The notes under the pieces were generated by a model, which made no database searches, was not told the DNA's origin, and saw nothing but the letters and a program-made list of their open reading frames with translations. Source: Burkholderiales bacterium (GTDB lineage Bacteria; Pseudomonadota; Gammaproteobacteria; Burkholderiales; WYBJ01). From it: a stretch of DNA of 44,340 nucleotides. The translations under genes and the position numbers were made by a program. Below, in pieces: positions 15,468-27,106 of the stretch; within the stretch, counting starts at the first letter, position 1, and each line of letters opens with the position of its first letter. The stretch covers positions 1 to 44,340 of the forward strand of contig JADLAC010000028.1 in the NCBI GenBank assembly GCA_020848435.1, written 5' to 3'.

Positions 15468-16229
15468 TCAAAGGCCGCGTTCGACGCGGGCGCGGATGAT
15501 GGAGATATTGTCGGTCCCGCCTTCGTCCATCGCGCACTCGAACAGGTTGCGCACCGATCGCGGGACATCGGGGTCGAGGCAGCGTTCGATCTCTCGGTCG
15601 CTCAGCATGTCGTGCACACCGTCGCTCACGATCAGATAGTCCGCACCGACGGCGGCATCTTGTCGCACGACATGCGGCTCGATGTCGCCGTGAGGCGGAT
15701 AGCCGCCCAGGCATTGACTGAGCAAGCGCGCGGCGCGCCGGAACACCGCGGGGGCCGCCGTGGTGTGGTCGATGCTGAGCTGCTTCAGGCGCCGGCGGTA
15801 GATCCGATAGACGCGGCTGTCGCCGACGTTGAATACCGTCATGGCGCTGGCGTGCGCGACCAAGCCGGCGATGGTCGTACCCATGCCGAACAGCGCCGGG
15901 GTGGCGTGCATCGCTTCGACCAGCGTTCGGTTCGCGTCGCGCAACGCCGCGGCGATCGTGTCCTCGGCGCGATGCGCCTGCGGCAGCGCGCTAATCAGAT
16001 GCTCCACCGCCATCCGGCTCGCCACGTCTCCGGCCGGATGGCCGCCCATGCCGTCGGCGACCAGGCACACGCACGGGCGATCGAGGTCCCAGGTGCCGTC
16101 CCACGGCTCGCTCATGTGGCTGCGAAAGCTATGGCTGCCGACGGCGATGCAGTCCTCGTTTACACTGCGGCGCGCGCCGGTGTGGGTGAACGCCGCCACG
16201 CGCAGGAAAAAATATTGCGGCTCGGTCAT
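15468..16229 (-). CDS. PP2C-family serine/threonine protein phosphatase
   Basis: A 253-residue metal-dependent phosphatase of the bacterial Stp/PrpC type. Metal-binding motifs are in order: VNED (Glu25/Asp26), ADGMGGH (Asp59/Gly60), GMGTT, FNVGDSRVY, VSDGVHD and GGTDNIS near the C-terminus. It is cytoplasmic. No partner Ser/Thr kinase is in the window. The start at ATG 16229 is chosen because family homology begins about ten residues later (FTHTGARRSVNED); the ribosome site is weak. It is divergent from the exported helical-repeat gene. Confidence 0.9.
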   Translation of the reverse strand: MTEPQYFFLRVAAFTHTGARRSVNEDCIAVGSHSFRSHMSEPWDGTWDLDRPCVCLVADGMGGHPAGDVASRMAVEHLISALPQAHRAEDTIAAALRDANRTLVEAMHATPALFGMGTTIAGLVAHASAMTVFNVGDSRVYRIYRRRLKQLSIDHTTAAPAVFRRAARLLSQCLGGYPPHGDIEPHVVRQDAAVGADYLIVSDGVHDMLSDREIERCLDPDVPRSVRNLFECAMDEGGTDNISIIRARVERGL

Positions 16230-16417
16230 GATGCTCGATCTTGGGCTCGCCGATTGTACGCGCCCGGCGTCGTTGCCGCGGCCGAAAGTGGGCATTGACG
16301 TCTTCGCGGCGAGTCGTGATCATCCCCACACCGCGAGTCGCATGCCCGAGCGCCCTGGATCTCGCGCAGGGCTTCGAACACCAGGACTTGCCCCTTGTTG
16401 AACACCCACGGGAGACC

Positions 16418-17506
16418 ATGTTGCGCCTGTTGCTCTGCCTGCTTTTCCTCGCGGGCGTGTGCGTACCGGTAGCGCGGGCGAATGCCGCTCAGGCCCCTGT
16501 CGAGCTCGCGGCCGCGCAGCGCGCCGGCTGGGACACCGCTGCCATACTTGCCCAGGGATTGGCGGCCGCGGACCCGCGGCGCTTTCCCGGCATCCATGCA
16601 TGGCTCAAGGACTATCGGGCGGCGGGCGGCGTGCCGGGCAAACGCTCGGCTAGCGCGCCGGCGCGGCTCGATGCGGAGCGGCTGGTGACGCGCAATGCGT
16701 CGTTTTGGCGCGCGTACTTCGAGCTTCGTCCGGGCGATGGCGGGACGATGCTGTTGCATGCGGCCACGTTGCTCGCGGGCGGCGAAGCGAGCCGTGCCGC
16801 TTACGTGTTGCTGATCGCGCGCCAGAGCCCCGATGTCGACAAGGAGATGCTCGAAGCCATGAACGCTCTGTTGCAGCACGCCCAGGGCGTGCTGCACTGG
16901 GGCGCTCAACAGGCGGCCGAGGCAGCGAGGTTGCATGACGAGGGTGCGCACGCGGCGTCGATTACGCGCTCGCGCGCGGCGCTCGAGGCTTGGCCCGCAA
17001 ATGGCCTCGCCCACTACGAGCTGGGGCTCGCGCTGCTCGCGAAGCAGTACCTGGATGGCGGGCGCAAGCCGCCCGCGCGCAGCCGCCTGGGCATTCATTC
17101 GGAGCTCGCGCCGGCGGTCGAAGCACTGGCGGCGTATGCGCGCGCGCGCGAGCACGACCCGCTGCTGATTCGCGCCTACCAGGGCAACGAAATGCCGGGC
17201 GCCGACAGCGTGCTGATCCTCGGCAAGTCGATTCGACCGCCATGGGACATCGTCGCTCGCGATACGCAGGCAGGCGTACGCGACGAGACCCTGCGCGCGC
17301 TCGCCGGCGGACTGGCCGAGGCAGGCATCGCGGAGCTCGCGCTGGCCGTGGGCCAGGTGCTGATCGGGCGCGAGGGCGGTTACGACGACGACGATCGCAA
17401 GTTCATGGCGGCGAACCTGCGGCTGCTGGCACCCGCGGCCGTGGCGAGCGTGCTGAAACGCCTCGGGCAGCCGCGTCCGGAGTTCGCGCGTATCGTGCTG
17501 CCGTGA
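16418..17506 (+). CDS. Exported protein with TPR-like helical repeats, unknown function
   Basis: A 362-residue protein with a signal peptide (MLRLLLCLLFLAGVCVPVARANA), so probably periplasmic. The mature part is almost entirely alpha-helical and Ala/Leu-rich. Segments around 180-250 (SRAALEAWPANGLAHYELGL and AYARAREHDPLLIRAY) have the spacing of tetratricopeptide repeats. No catalytic motif is seen. GGGAGA just before ATG 16418 fixes the start. It is divergent from the PP2C gene. Family not recognised. Confidence 0.75.
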   Translation: MLRLLLCLLFLAGVCVPVARANAAQAPVELAAAQRAGWDTAAILAQGLAAADPRRFPGIHAWLKDYRAAGGVPGKRSASAPARLDAERLVTRNASFWRAYFELRPGDGGTMLLHAATLLAGGEASRAAYVLLIARQSPDVDKEMLEAMNALLQHAQGVLHWGAQQAAEAARLHDEGAHAASITRSRAALEAWPANGLAHYELGLALLAKQYLDGGRKPPARSRLGIHSELAPAVEALAAYARAREHDPLLIRAYQGNEMPGADSVLILGKSIRPPWDIVARDTQAGVRDETLRALAGGLAEAGIAELALAVGQVLIGREGGYDDDDRKFMAANLRLLAPAAVASVLKRLGQPRPEFARIVLP

Positions 17507-17587
17507 AGCAATGAATGGGGGCATGCCACGGGGGAGAGACCAGTATGTCCGGCCAGCGTTTCCTCGACGCCCTCTGGCATCACCTAA

Positions 17588-17686
17588 GCGCCCCGCCTAA
17601 CCGCGGGCCTCGACGCAGGTGAGCAGCCTCGCCTACAACATGACGGCACTGACACAGTATGCGCCCCGCCTAACCGCGTGCCTCGA
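17588..17686. repeat. 26-bp imperfect direct repeat at the 3' end of the sulfatase gene
   Basis: 17588-17613 and 17661-17686 are identical in 25 of 26 positions and lie 73 bases apart. The right copy contains the sulfatase stop codon and its last codons (Glu-Ala-Arg-Gly-stop). Read on the minus strand, the left copy encodes the same Glu-Ala-Arg-Gly-stop. It could be a tiny tandem duplication or the last trace of a second sulfatase copy. Confidence 0.8.
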
Positions 17687-19136
17687 AATAGGTCGCTTCA
17701 GCCCCGGGCGGGGGCGAATAGCGGAACGTGCCGCGCGCGAGTATGGCCTGCTTGCCGCCGTGGTGCGCGATCAGGGCGTTCTGATCGGCGCGCGCTAGCC
17801 TGTCGGCCGCCTCGGGATCCACGACACGGCGCAAGTCGGCTTCGCACTCGGCCAGGACGCGCTCGTGCGACGGGTCGGCCGCAAGGTCGTTGCGCTCGTG
17901 CGCATCGGCGACGAGATCGAACAGCATCGGCGGCATGCCGACATAATGAATGTACTTGTAGCGGCCGCGCCGAATCATGTAGGCCGCCGTGGCCGCGCCC
18001 GCGGCGTGATACTCCGAGAGCACGGTGCGCCGGGGGACATAGCCGTCGGCAATCTCGATCAGCGAGTGACCCGGGTATCCCGCGGCTGCGCCCTGCGCCT
18101 GCAGACCGACGCATTGAAGAATGCTCGGATACAGATCGACCAGGCTCACCGGCGCGTCGGTGACATTGCCGCGCGGGATGCCGGGACCGGCGGCGATCAT
18201 GGGAATGCCGGCCGATTCTTCGTACATGGTCGACTTGCCCCAAAGACCGCGCGTGCCGAGATTGTCGCCGTGATCGGACGTGTACACCACCCGCGTGTCG
18301 GCGCCGAGCCCGGCGTCGTCCAGCGCCCGCAGAATCTTGCCCACGTTATCGTCGAGGAACGACACGAGGCCGTAATAGGCCGTGATGGCTCGCCGCACCA
18401 TCGGCTCGTCGAAGGATTCATCGAAGCACATGCAGCGGCGCATTGCGTCGATGAAGGGATGGCGCGCTCGCTCGTGCCGAGCGTACATGGCAGGCATGGG
18501 GATCTCGTGCTCGGCATAGAGATCGTAGAACTGCGCCGGGGCAATCAGCGGGAAATGCGGCGCGACGAAACCGACGTAGAGCACCCAGGGTTTGCCCGCG
18601 TGCTTGGGCGCCTCGGCCGTGAGCCAGCGACACGCACTGGCGGCGATTTCCCGATCGTAGCGCGTGTACTCCGACTCGCCGCGGCCGGCTTCCGGCCCGA
18701 GCTTGCGCGCGCCCGAGCGCACCGGCAGCTCGTCGCGAATCAGCCCCAGCAGGTCGCCGACGCCGTTCACGATGTGTAGCGGCAGTACTTCTTCGTCGAA
18801 GCCGTTGCGCTTCGGTTCCGAGGCTTGGTAGTGGAGCTTGCCTATCGCCGTGACGCGGTGCCCGGCCGCCATGAGCCGATGGCCCCAGCTCGGCGGATCG
18901 CCGCGATAGGCGATGGCGTTGTCCCAGCAGCGCACCTCGTGCACGTAGCGGCCGGTGGCGAGACTCGCCCGCGCCGGCACGCAAATCGGGCAATTGGTGT
19001 AAGCCGAGGTGAAACGCGTGCCGCGCTCGGCCAGGCGATCGAGATTGGGCGTACGCACCATCGGGTGGCCGTAACAGCCCAGCACGCGCTTGTTGTGCTC
19101 GTCGGAGAGTATGCAGATGAGATTGGTCGCTCGCAT
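17670..19136 (-). CDS. Type I (formylglycine-dependent) sulfatase
   Basis: A 488-residue alkaline-phosphatase-superfamily sulfatase that hydrolyses sulfate esters. Cys52 in CVPAR is the C-x-P-x-R signature whose Cys is converted to formylglycine. Metal-site residues include Asp12 (LSDEH) and Asp288/His289 (TSDHGDN). GKLHYQ near 100 supplies a conserved Lys/His. There is no signal peptide, so it should act in the cytoplasm, as choline-sulfatase-like enzymes do. No formylglycine-generating enzyme is in the window. A possible extended -10 (19183-19191) lies about 50 bases upstream. It is followed by the repeat noted separately. The substrate cannot be told. Confidence 0.9.
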   Translation of the reverse strand: MRATNLICILSDEHNKRVLGCYGHPMVRTPNLDRLAERGTRFTSAYTNCPICVPARASLATGRYVHEVRCWDNAIAYRGDPPSWGHRLMAAGHRVTAIGKLHYQASEPKRNGFDEEVLPLHIVNGVGDLLGLIRDELPVRSGARKLGPEAGRGESEYTRYDREIAASACRWLTAEAPKHAGKPWVLYVGFVAPHFPLIAPAQFYDLYAEHEIPMPAMYARHERARHPFIDAMRRCMCFDESFDEPMVRRAITAYYGLVSFLDDNVGKILRALDDAGLGADTRVVYTSDHGDNLGTRGLWGKSTMYEESAGIPMIAAGPGIPRGNVTDAPVSLVDLYPSILQCVGLQAQGAAAGYPGHSLIEIADGYVPRRTVLSEYHAAGAATAAYMIRRGRYKYIHYVGMPPMLFDLVADAHERNDLAADPSHERVLAECEADLRRVVDPEAADRLARADQNALIAHHGGKQAILARGTFRYSPPPGAEATYFEARG

Positions 19137-19182
19137 GGCATCACGCGCGTGGCGGCGCGCGCTTCGAATTGGCCGGCATGCA

Positions 19183-19191
19183 AAGATAGCA
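19183..19191 (-). promoter_or_regulatory. Possible extended -10 of the sulfatase gene
   Basis: On the minus strand TGC is followed by TATCTT, 47 bases before ATG 19136. No good -35 is present, which is acceptable for an extended -10 promoter. The same TGC-TAT shape is found before the Bug receptor and the hyf operon. Confidence 0.3.
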
Positions 19192-19225
19192 CTGCCGATG
19201 GCTGGGCGTCATGCGCACAGTGGCT

Positions 19226-20143
19226 TCAGCGCGGCGGGCCGCGAAAGATGCCCAGCCGCGACGCGGCGCCGGCGGCGCGCACACCGCGGTACATGCCCTC
19301 GGTCGTGAAGGGCATTGCCACCGTGCCGTCGGCGCCGAGGACGATCAGGCCGCCGCGACCGCCGGCGCGTTTGACTTCGAGCAGCGTGCGGCGCGCGGCG
19401 AGTCTTGGCGTGAGCCGCACCAGCTCGGTCAGCGCGGCCACGCGGTAGGCCGCATTGCAGCGCAGAAACACTTCGCCGTCGCCGCTTGCCGATACCGCGA
19501 CGCTCGTATTGGCGTAGGTGCCCGCGCCGACGATCGGCGAATCGCCGACGCGACCGGGGAGCTTGCCGGTGATGCCGCCGGTGGAGGTGGCCGCCGCGAG
19601 CGCTCCGGCGTCATCGAGCGCGACGGCCCCCACCGTGCCGTGGCGCTCGCCGTCCGAGGCTTTCGCGCCGGCACGCACGCGCTGTAATGCCTGCCAGCGC
19701 GAATCGGTATGGAAGTAAGACGCCGGCATGAGCTCGACGCCCTGGTCGCGGGCGAAACGCTCCGCGCCGTCGCCGGCAAGGAAGACGTGGCGGCTGCGCT
19801 CCATGACCAGCCGCGCAAGCGATACCGGATTGCGCACGCCGTGTACCGCGGCCACCGCGCCGGCTGCGAGCGTCGGACCGTGCATGATGCAGGCATCGCA
19901 CTCGACCGTGCCGGCTGCTGTGAACACCGCACCGCGGCCGGCGTTGAACAGCGGCGAATCCTCCAGCACACGCACGGCACGCTCGACCGCATCCAGGCTG
20001 CTGCCACGCCGCTCGAGCACATCCGCGCCTGCCGCGAGCGCGGCTTCGAGCGCCGCCAGCAGCTCGCGCTCGCGCGCGCCATCGAGCTCGGCCCGCGACA
20101 AGGTGCCGGCGCCGCCATGAATCGCGATCACCGGCCGGGTCAC
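19226..20143 (-). CDS. Isoaspartyl peptidase / L-asparaginase (plant-type, Ntn hydrolase)
   Basis: A 305-residue proenzyme of the N-terminal-nucleophile family that cleaves itself and then hydrolyses isoaspartyl dipeptides or asparagine. Features: IAIHGGAGT at the N-terminus, FNAGRGAVF (67-75) with downstream DACIM, and the autocleavage/nucleophile motif RHGTVGAVAL with Thr170. STGGITGKLPGRVGDSP then shapes the active site. GTG 20143 is chosen since family homology starts at once (TRPVIAIHGGAG) and GAGG stands 5 bases before it. An in-frame ATG at 20227 would add 28 unrelated residues. The start region is duplicated upstream. A peptide-uptake partner is not present. Confidence 0.92.
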   Translation of the reverse strand: MTRPVIAIHGGAGTLSRAELDGARERELLAALEAALAAGADVLERRGSSLDAVERAVRVLEDSPLFNAGRGAVFTAAGTVECDACIMHGPTLAAGAVAAVHGVRNPVSLARLVMERSRHVFLAGDGAERFARDQGVELMPASYFHTDSRWQALQRVRAGAKASDGERHGTVGAVALDDAGALAAATSTGGITGKLPGRVGDSPIVGAGTYANTSVAVSASGDGEVFLRCNAAYRVAALTELVRLTPRLAARRTLLEVKRAGGRGGLIVLGADGTVAMPFTTEGMYRGVRAAGAASRLGIFRGPPR

Positions 20144-20220
20144 GAGCGCCTCGATGCGCCCGGTATCTTGGGTGACGTCTCGCGATGAATCGCGATCACC
20201 GGCCGGGTCACGAGCGCCTC
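20117..20220. repeat. 36-bp perfect direct repeat copying the asparaginase translation start
   Basis: 20117-20152 and 20185-20220 are identical over 36 bases, 68 bases apart. Each copy contains, on the minus strand, a GAGG ribosome site, the GTG start and the first nine codons. The upstream GTG (20211) opens a 23-codon frame whose TGA overlaps the true GTG as GTGA. Confidence 0.9.
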
Positions 20221-20359
20221 CGCGCATGGCGAGCGCCGTACTGGCTGATTCGCAGTGCGCCGCTGCGCGGGTTCATTTCGCCGCGCCGCAAGCGAGGCAG
20301 CTCGCCCGCCCGAGCCCGCATCCTCGAGCTCCCGGCGACGCAGGCGTGCCGCTGCGCCG

Positions 20360-20368
20360 TGCTATAGT
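20360..20368 (+). promoter_or_regulatory. Extended -10 promoter of the Bug receptor gene
   Basis: TGC immediately before TATAGT (20363-20368) forms an extended -10. The expected start is near 20375, leaving a leader of about 28 bases that holds the GGAGGAGG ribosome site before ATG 20403. The -35 region has no consensus. Confidence 0.45.
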
Positions 20369-20402
20369 CGAGCGGTCTTCGACCCTGGCGGAGGAGGAAA
20401 CG

Positions 20403-21386
20403 ATGCGCGGTCTCGGCGTCAAGACGATGGTGCTCGCATGCGCGCAGCTTGCGTTGGGCGGGACCATGGCAAGCGCGCTCGCCCAGAGCTATCCCGCCAA
20501 GCCGATTCGATTCGTGAACGGATTCCCGGCCGGCGGCCCGGCCGATTTCGTCACGCGTACCATCGGTCAAAAGCTCTTCGAGCTGGCGGCGCAGCCGGTC
20601 GTGGTCGAGAATCGGGCCGGCGCGGGCGGCATGATCGCAGCCGAGAACGTCGCGCGCTCGCCGGCCGACGGCTATTCGCTCTATCTCGCCAGCTCGGGCG
20701 TGTTGGCGTTTCACCATCACCTCTTCGCCAAGACACCGATCGACGCGTTCAAAGATCTCGCCCCGGTCACGCAGGCGGTCGGCGTGCCCGAGATCCTGGT
20801 GGTGCATCCGTCTTTGCCCGTCAAGACGGTGAAGGAGCTGGTGGCGCTCGCCCAAGCGCGTCCCGGCAAGATCAACTACGCGTCGGCGGGCGCGGGCGGC
20901 ATGCCGCACCTGGTGGCGGAGTCGCTGCAGATCGCGGCGGGCACCAAGATGATCCATATTCCCTACAAGGGCGCGGCGCCAGCGGTGACCGAGCTGGTCG
21001 GCGGCCAGGTCGATCTCACGTTTCTCGATATCCCCGTGCTGTTGCCGCACATCCGTGCCGGCAAGCTGCGCCCGCTCGCCATCGCCACCAGCAACCGATC
21101 GAGCCTGCTGCCCGATCTCATGACCATGACCGAGGCGGGCTATCCGCAAGTGCGGGCCGACAATTGGTATGGCATCGTCGTGGCCGCGGCCACGCCCAAA
21201 CCGCTCATCGCCCGCATGAACGAGCTGCTGGTGAAAGCCATTCAAGCCCCGGAGACGCGTGACAAGCTTGCCTCGCTCGGCGTAAACGGGGTCGGCAATT
21301 CGCCGGAGCAGTTCCTCGCCTTCTGGCGCGCCGAATCGGACCATTGGGGCAAGCTCATACGCACCGTCGGCATCAAGCTCGAATGA
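20403..21386 (+). CDS. Bug/TctC-family periplasmic solute-binding receptor
   Basis: A 327-residue extracytoplasmic receptor of the tripartite tricarboxylate transporter family. The signal peptide ends at SALAQ, followed by the typical YPAKPIRFVNGFPAGGPADF (about 30-50). Other family segments are VVVENRAGAGGMIAAENVA, INYASAGAGGMPHL, IPYKGAAPAVTELVGGQVD and IRAGKLRPLAIA. GGAGGAGGAAACG precedes ATG 20403. No TctA/TctB membrane genes are in the window, so it is an orphan receptor, as is common in Burkholderiales. It is divergent from the asparaginase gene. The ligand is probably an organic acid or amide, but unproven. Confidence 0.93.
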   Translation: MRGLGVKTMVLACAQLALGGTMASALAQSYPAKPIRFVNGFPAGGPADFVTRTIGQKLFELAAQPVVVENRAGAGGMIAAENVARSPADGYSLYLASSGVLAFHHHLFAKTPIDAFKDLAPVTQAVGVPEILVVHPSLPVKTVKELVALAQARPGKINYASAGAGGMPHLVAESLQIAAGTKMIHIPYKGAAPAVTELVGGQVDLTFLDIPVLLPHIRAGKLRPLAIATSNRSSLLPDLMTMTEAGYPQVRADNWYGIVVAAATPKPLIARMNELLVKAIQAPETRDKLASLGVNGVGNSPEQFLAFWRAESDHWGKLIRTVGIKLE

Positions 21387-21412
21387 CGCTGCGCCTGCCG
21401 GCTCGATGCGAT

Positions 21413-21615
21413 TCAGTCGATCACGACCTGCTGGCTCCACGTTTCCACCAGCTTGGGCGCGATGATGCGGGCCATGACGTCGGTTCCACCGCCGGAGCGA
21501 ATCCGACGATCATGTGCACGGGACGGTTCGGATAGGCGTCCGCGGCGCTTGCCGCGAGCGAGCGTGTATTGCTTGCGCGCAGCGCGAGTGCCAGGACGTT
21601 GACTTCTCGCCTCAT
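21413..21615 (-). pseudogene. Remnant of a second Bug/TctC receptor gene
   Basis: From ATG 21615 (minus strand) the frame gives a worn signal peptide and then AYPNRPVHMIVGFAP, the N-terminal signature of Bug receptors. A frameshift near 21490 moves the reading frame, which continues as GGGTDVMARIIAPKLVETWS and QQVVID, then stops at 21413-21415, where intact members continue NRPGAGG. About 65 codons of some 325 remain. It faces the intact receptor gene tail to tail. This is a decayed copy, not a functional gene. Confidence 0.8.
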
Positions 21616-21828
21616 GCCAGGGCCTCCTCGTTTGGCGGCGCACGTTCGCGGGCGCGCGACGCGGACCTCCCGCGCATTGTACGCGCGCGTGGCGCGAAGC
21701 CCGCGCACGTGCCGATGAGCGTTGCGCGCCGCGCCCACGTTCGCGTTCGCCGAGCGATGCGAGTGCCGGCGGCCAGGTGCCGCGATGATCAGGAAAGGCT
21801 GACCGCAACGCGCGTAAAATAGCTGGCC

Positions 21829-25314
<3,486 letters not shown>

Positions 25315-25385
25315 CTGCGCCAGCAAGCGCCGGCGGGTCGTAGGCCGCGACGCGGCGCCGGATGGCGCAGTGGTGCAACCGGCGC

Positions 25386-25401
25386 CGGCGCAAATGCGCC
25401 G
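25386..25401. terminator. Hairpin between convergent dnaE and iclR-type genes
   Basis: CGGCGC (25386-25391) pairs with GCGCCG (25396-25401) around an AAAT loop. It lies between the dnaE stop (25314) and the regulator stop (25408). With no U-run the terminator call is tentative; it could serve both directions. Confidence 0.35.
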
Positions 25402-25407
25402 CTGCGC

Positions 25408-26223
25408 TCAGCGCGCCAGCCGCTTTTCGATGGCGCGCACTTCGCGCCGGATCAGCTCGGCCAGCTCGCGCTGGCGCGCGGCGGTCATGCGCGCCGTGAT
25501 CGCCGAGACGCTGATCGCGGCCACGGGCCGGGCGTTGGTATCGAAGATCGGCACGCCGATCGCGGTGACGCCGGAGAGCGTGCGCACGTCGTTGAGCACG
25601 TAACCCACCTTGCGCGCCCGCTTCACCAGCGCCAGCAGCTCGGGCGCGGTCAAGCGGCCGAAGGCGGGAAGCCGGCTCGCGATGCGCGCGACGATGTCCT
25701 CGATCTCGTCCTCGTGCAAGGCGGTGAGTATGGCGAGGCTGCCCGCGCCGACGCCCAGCGGGCGCCGCACGCCGATATCGACGGTGAATGTCTTGATGGG
25801 GAAGGCGCCCTCGCGCCGGTCCACGCACAGCGAATCGTCGCCGCTGCGAATGGTGAGGAATACCGTGTCGCCGGTCTCGGCCGCGAGCCGATCGAGCGCA
25901 TCGCCGCACAGGTCGCGAATGTTGAAACGCGGGCCCGCGGTGATGCCCAGCTCGAACACCAGCGGGCCGAGGAAATAGCGGCGCGACTGCGGGTCCTGCG
26001 AGACCAGGCTCTCGGCGGCGAGGCACTTCAGCATCCGGTGCACCGTCGGACGCTGCAAGCCGGAGCTGTGGGCGACATCGATCAACCGCATCCCTTGCCG
26101 GTTGCGCGCCGCCAGCTCGCGCAGCAGGCGTGCCGCGCGCTGGATGCTCTGCGTTCCGGAAGGCGAGCGGGCCGCGCGCTGCGCGCCGGTCGCGCGCTGC
26201 GCAATTCGCGCTTCATCCTTCAT
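25408..26223 (-). CDS. IclR-family transcriptional regulator
   Basis: A 271-residue regulator. After a 27-residue basic extension, residues about 28-90 are the winged helix-turn-helix (SIQRAARLLRELAARN, DVAHSSGLQRPTVHRMLKCL, SQDPQSRRYFLGPLVFELG). Residues about 100-265 are the effector-binding IclR domain (GDTVFLTIRSGDDSLCVDR; HEDEIEDIVARI; GYVLNDVRTLSGVTAIGVPI). It commonly controls catabolic operons of aromatic or short organic acids. No catabolic operon adjoins it; it converges with dnaE and is preceded by a 315-bp gap, so its target is unclear. A start further inside (near SGTQSIQRA) is possible. Confidence 0.93.
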   Translation of the reverse strand: MKDEARIAQRATGAQRAARSPSGTQSIQRAARLLRELAARNRQGMRLIDVAHSSGLQRPTVHRMLKCLAAESLVSQDPQSRRYFLGPLVFELGITAGPRFNIRDLCGDALDRLAAETGDTVFLTIRSGDDSLCVDRREGAFPIKTFTVDIGVRRPLGVGAGSLAILTALHEDEIEDIVARIASRLPAFGRLTAPELLALVKRARKVGYVLNDVRTLSGVTAIGVPIFDTNARPVAAISVSAITARMTAARQRELAELIRREVRAIEKRLAR

Positions 26224-26538
26224 GCCGAAGACTCATCGTGTGGAATGGATTGCGATCGAGCGCATGGCGTGCATCGCATGCGCGGCGCGCGCTGCCGCTA
26301 TGGTCGCACAGCCGGCGCCTCGCTGCCAGCGGATCTCATATTCTGGAACGCGCGCTCATCGACGGATTCGAAGCGAGCGAGACGAGGGGCCAACATCCGG
26401 AAATGCAGGCGCCGCCATCGCGGCGTGTATCGAGCCCCTTAGCGCGCCGGCACGCGCGATGCGGCAAGCAGCCTCGACAAGACCGCGACCGGGATTCACA
26501 CGATCACGCACGCGGGCAATGCCCTGCGCGCAGGCGCA
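26224..26538. other. 315-bp intergenic region without a recognisable gene
   Basis: It lies upstream of the IclR-type regulator and downstream of acylphosphatase, both on the minus strand. Open frames across it give Arg/Ala-rich translations without motifs. It probably holds the promoter and autoregulatory site of the IclR-type gene; no specific operator could be picked out. Confidence 0.4.
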
Positions 26539-26817
26539 TCACGCGCTGGGTCGCGTCTCGAATTCGGAATACTCGCCCGCGCCCGGCTCGACTTCGACCC
26601 GATCGACGCTGGCAGCGCGCGGCCCGTGTCTTGCCCAGGCGATCATCGCCGCCAGCGCATCGGGGCTGCCTTGAATCATCGCCTCCACGCTGCCGTCGGA
26701 GCGGTTGCGCACCCAGCCGCGCACACCGTGCTCGGCCGCCTTGCGCTCCATGGCAAAGCGAAAGCCCACGCCTTGCACGCGGCCCACGACTACGAGATGG
26801 CGAACGGCATCCTGCAT
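26539..26817 (-). CDS. Acylphosphatase
   Basis: A 92-residue enzyme that hydrolyses acyl phosphates. It has both signatures of the family: GRVQGVGFR (phosphate loop and catalytic Arg, about residues 12-20) and GWVRNRSDGSVE (with the catalytic Asn). Length is typical. Two starts are possible: ATG 26817, used here, or GTG 26835 adding six residues; neither has a strong ribosome site. It stands alone between an IclR-type gene and the divergent hyf operon. Confidence 0.93.
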   Translation of the reverse strand: MQDAVRHLVVVGRVQGVGFRFAMERKAAEHGVRGWVRNRSDGSVEAMIQGSPDALAAMIAWARHGPRAASVDRVEVEPGAGEYSEFETRPSA

Positions 26818-26994
26818 GACGCTTAGCTGCTTCACGAACGGCGCACATTAGCACACGACGGCGAGGCGGGGGCTTCCGTGTCCGTGCTGAGGCGACTCCC
26901 AGAGCGCACGGTGAAGGACGCGGTGAGCCTCATGCTGCGCCCCGACGATCTGCACCTCATGCCCATAGCGGCGCGAGGGTCGCGTGCGCTCGCG

Positions 26995-27024
26995 TTGCGG
27001 CGTGCGAGCCGCCTTTGCTATCAT
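26995..27024 (+). promoter_or_regulatory. Likely promoter of the hyf-type operon
   Basis: TTGCGG (26995-27000) and TATCAT (27019-27024) are 18 bases apart, and TGC directly precedes the -10 as an extended -10. The transcript would start near 27031, about 76 bases before the first gene. No FhlA-type or sigma-54 (GG-N10-GC) element was seen, unlike the formate-hydrogenlyase operons of enterobacteria. Confidence 0.4.
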
Positions 27025-27106
27025 CAGAATAAACATTCGCGCGGTGCTCGCGTCCAGCGAGCCACACCGGCGCACCGATCTCACCCCCAGTCCGCGCACA
27101 CACTCC

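Noticed and set aside
16226..17524. A 432-codon minus-strand frame opposite the exported helical-repeat gene
   Set aside because: The plus strand has a ribosome site and a signal peptide at 16418; the minus frame has neither and overlaps the PP2C start.
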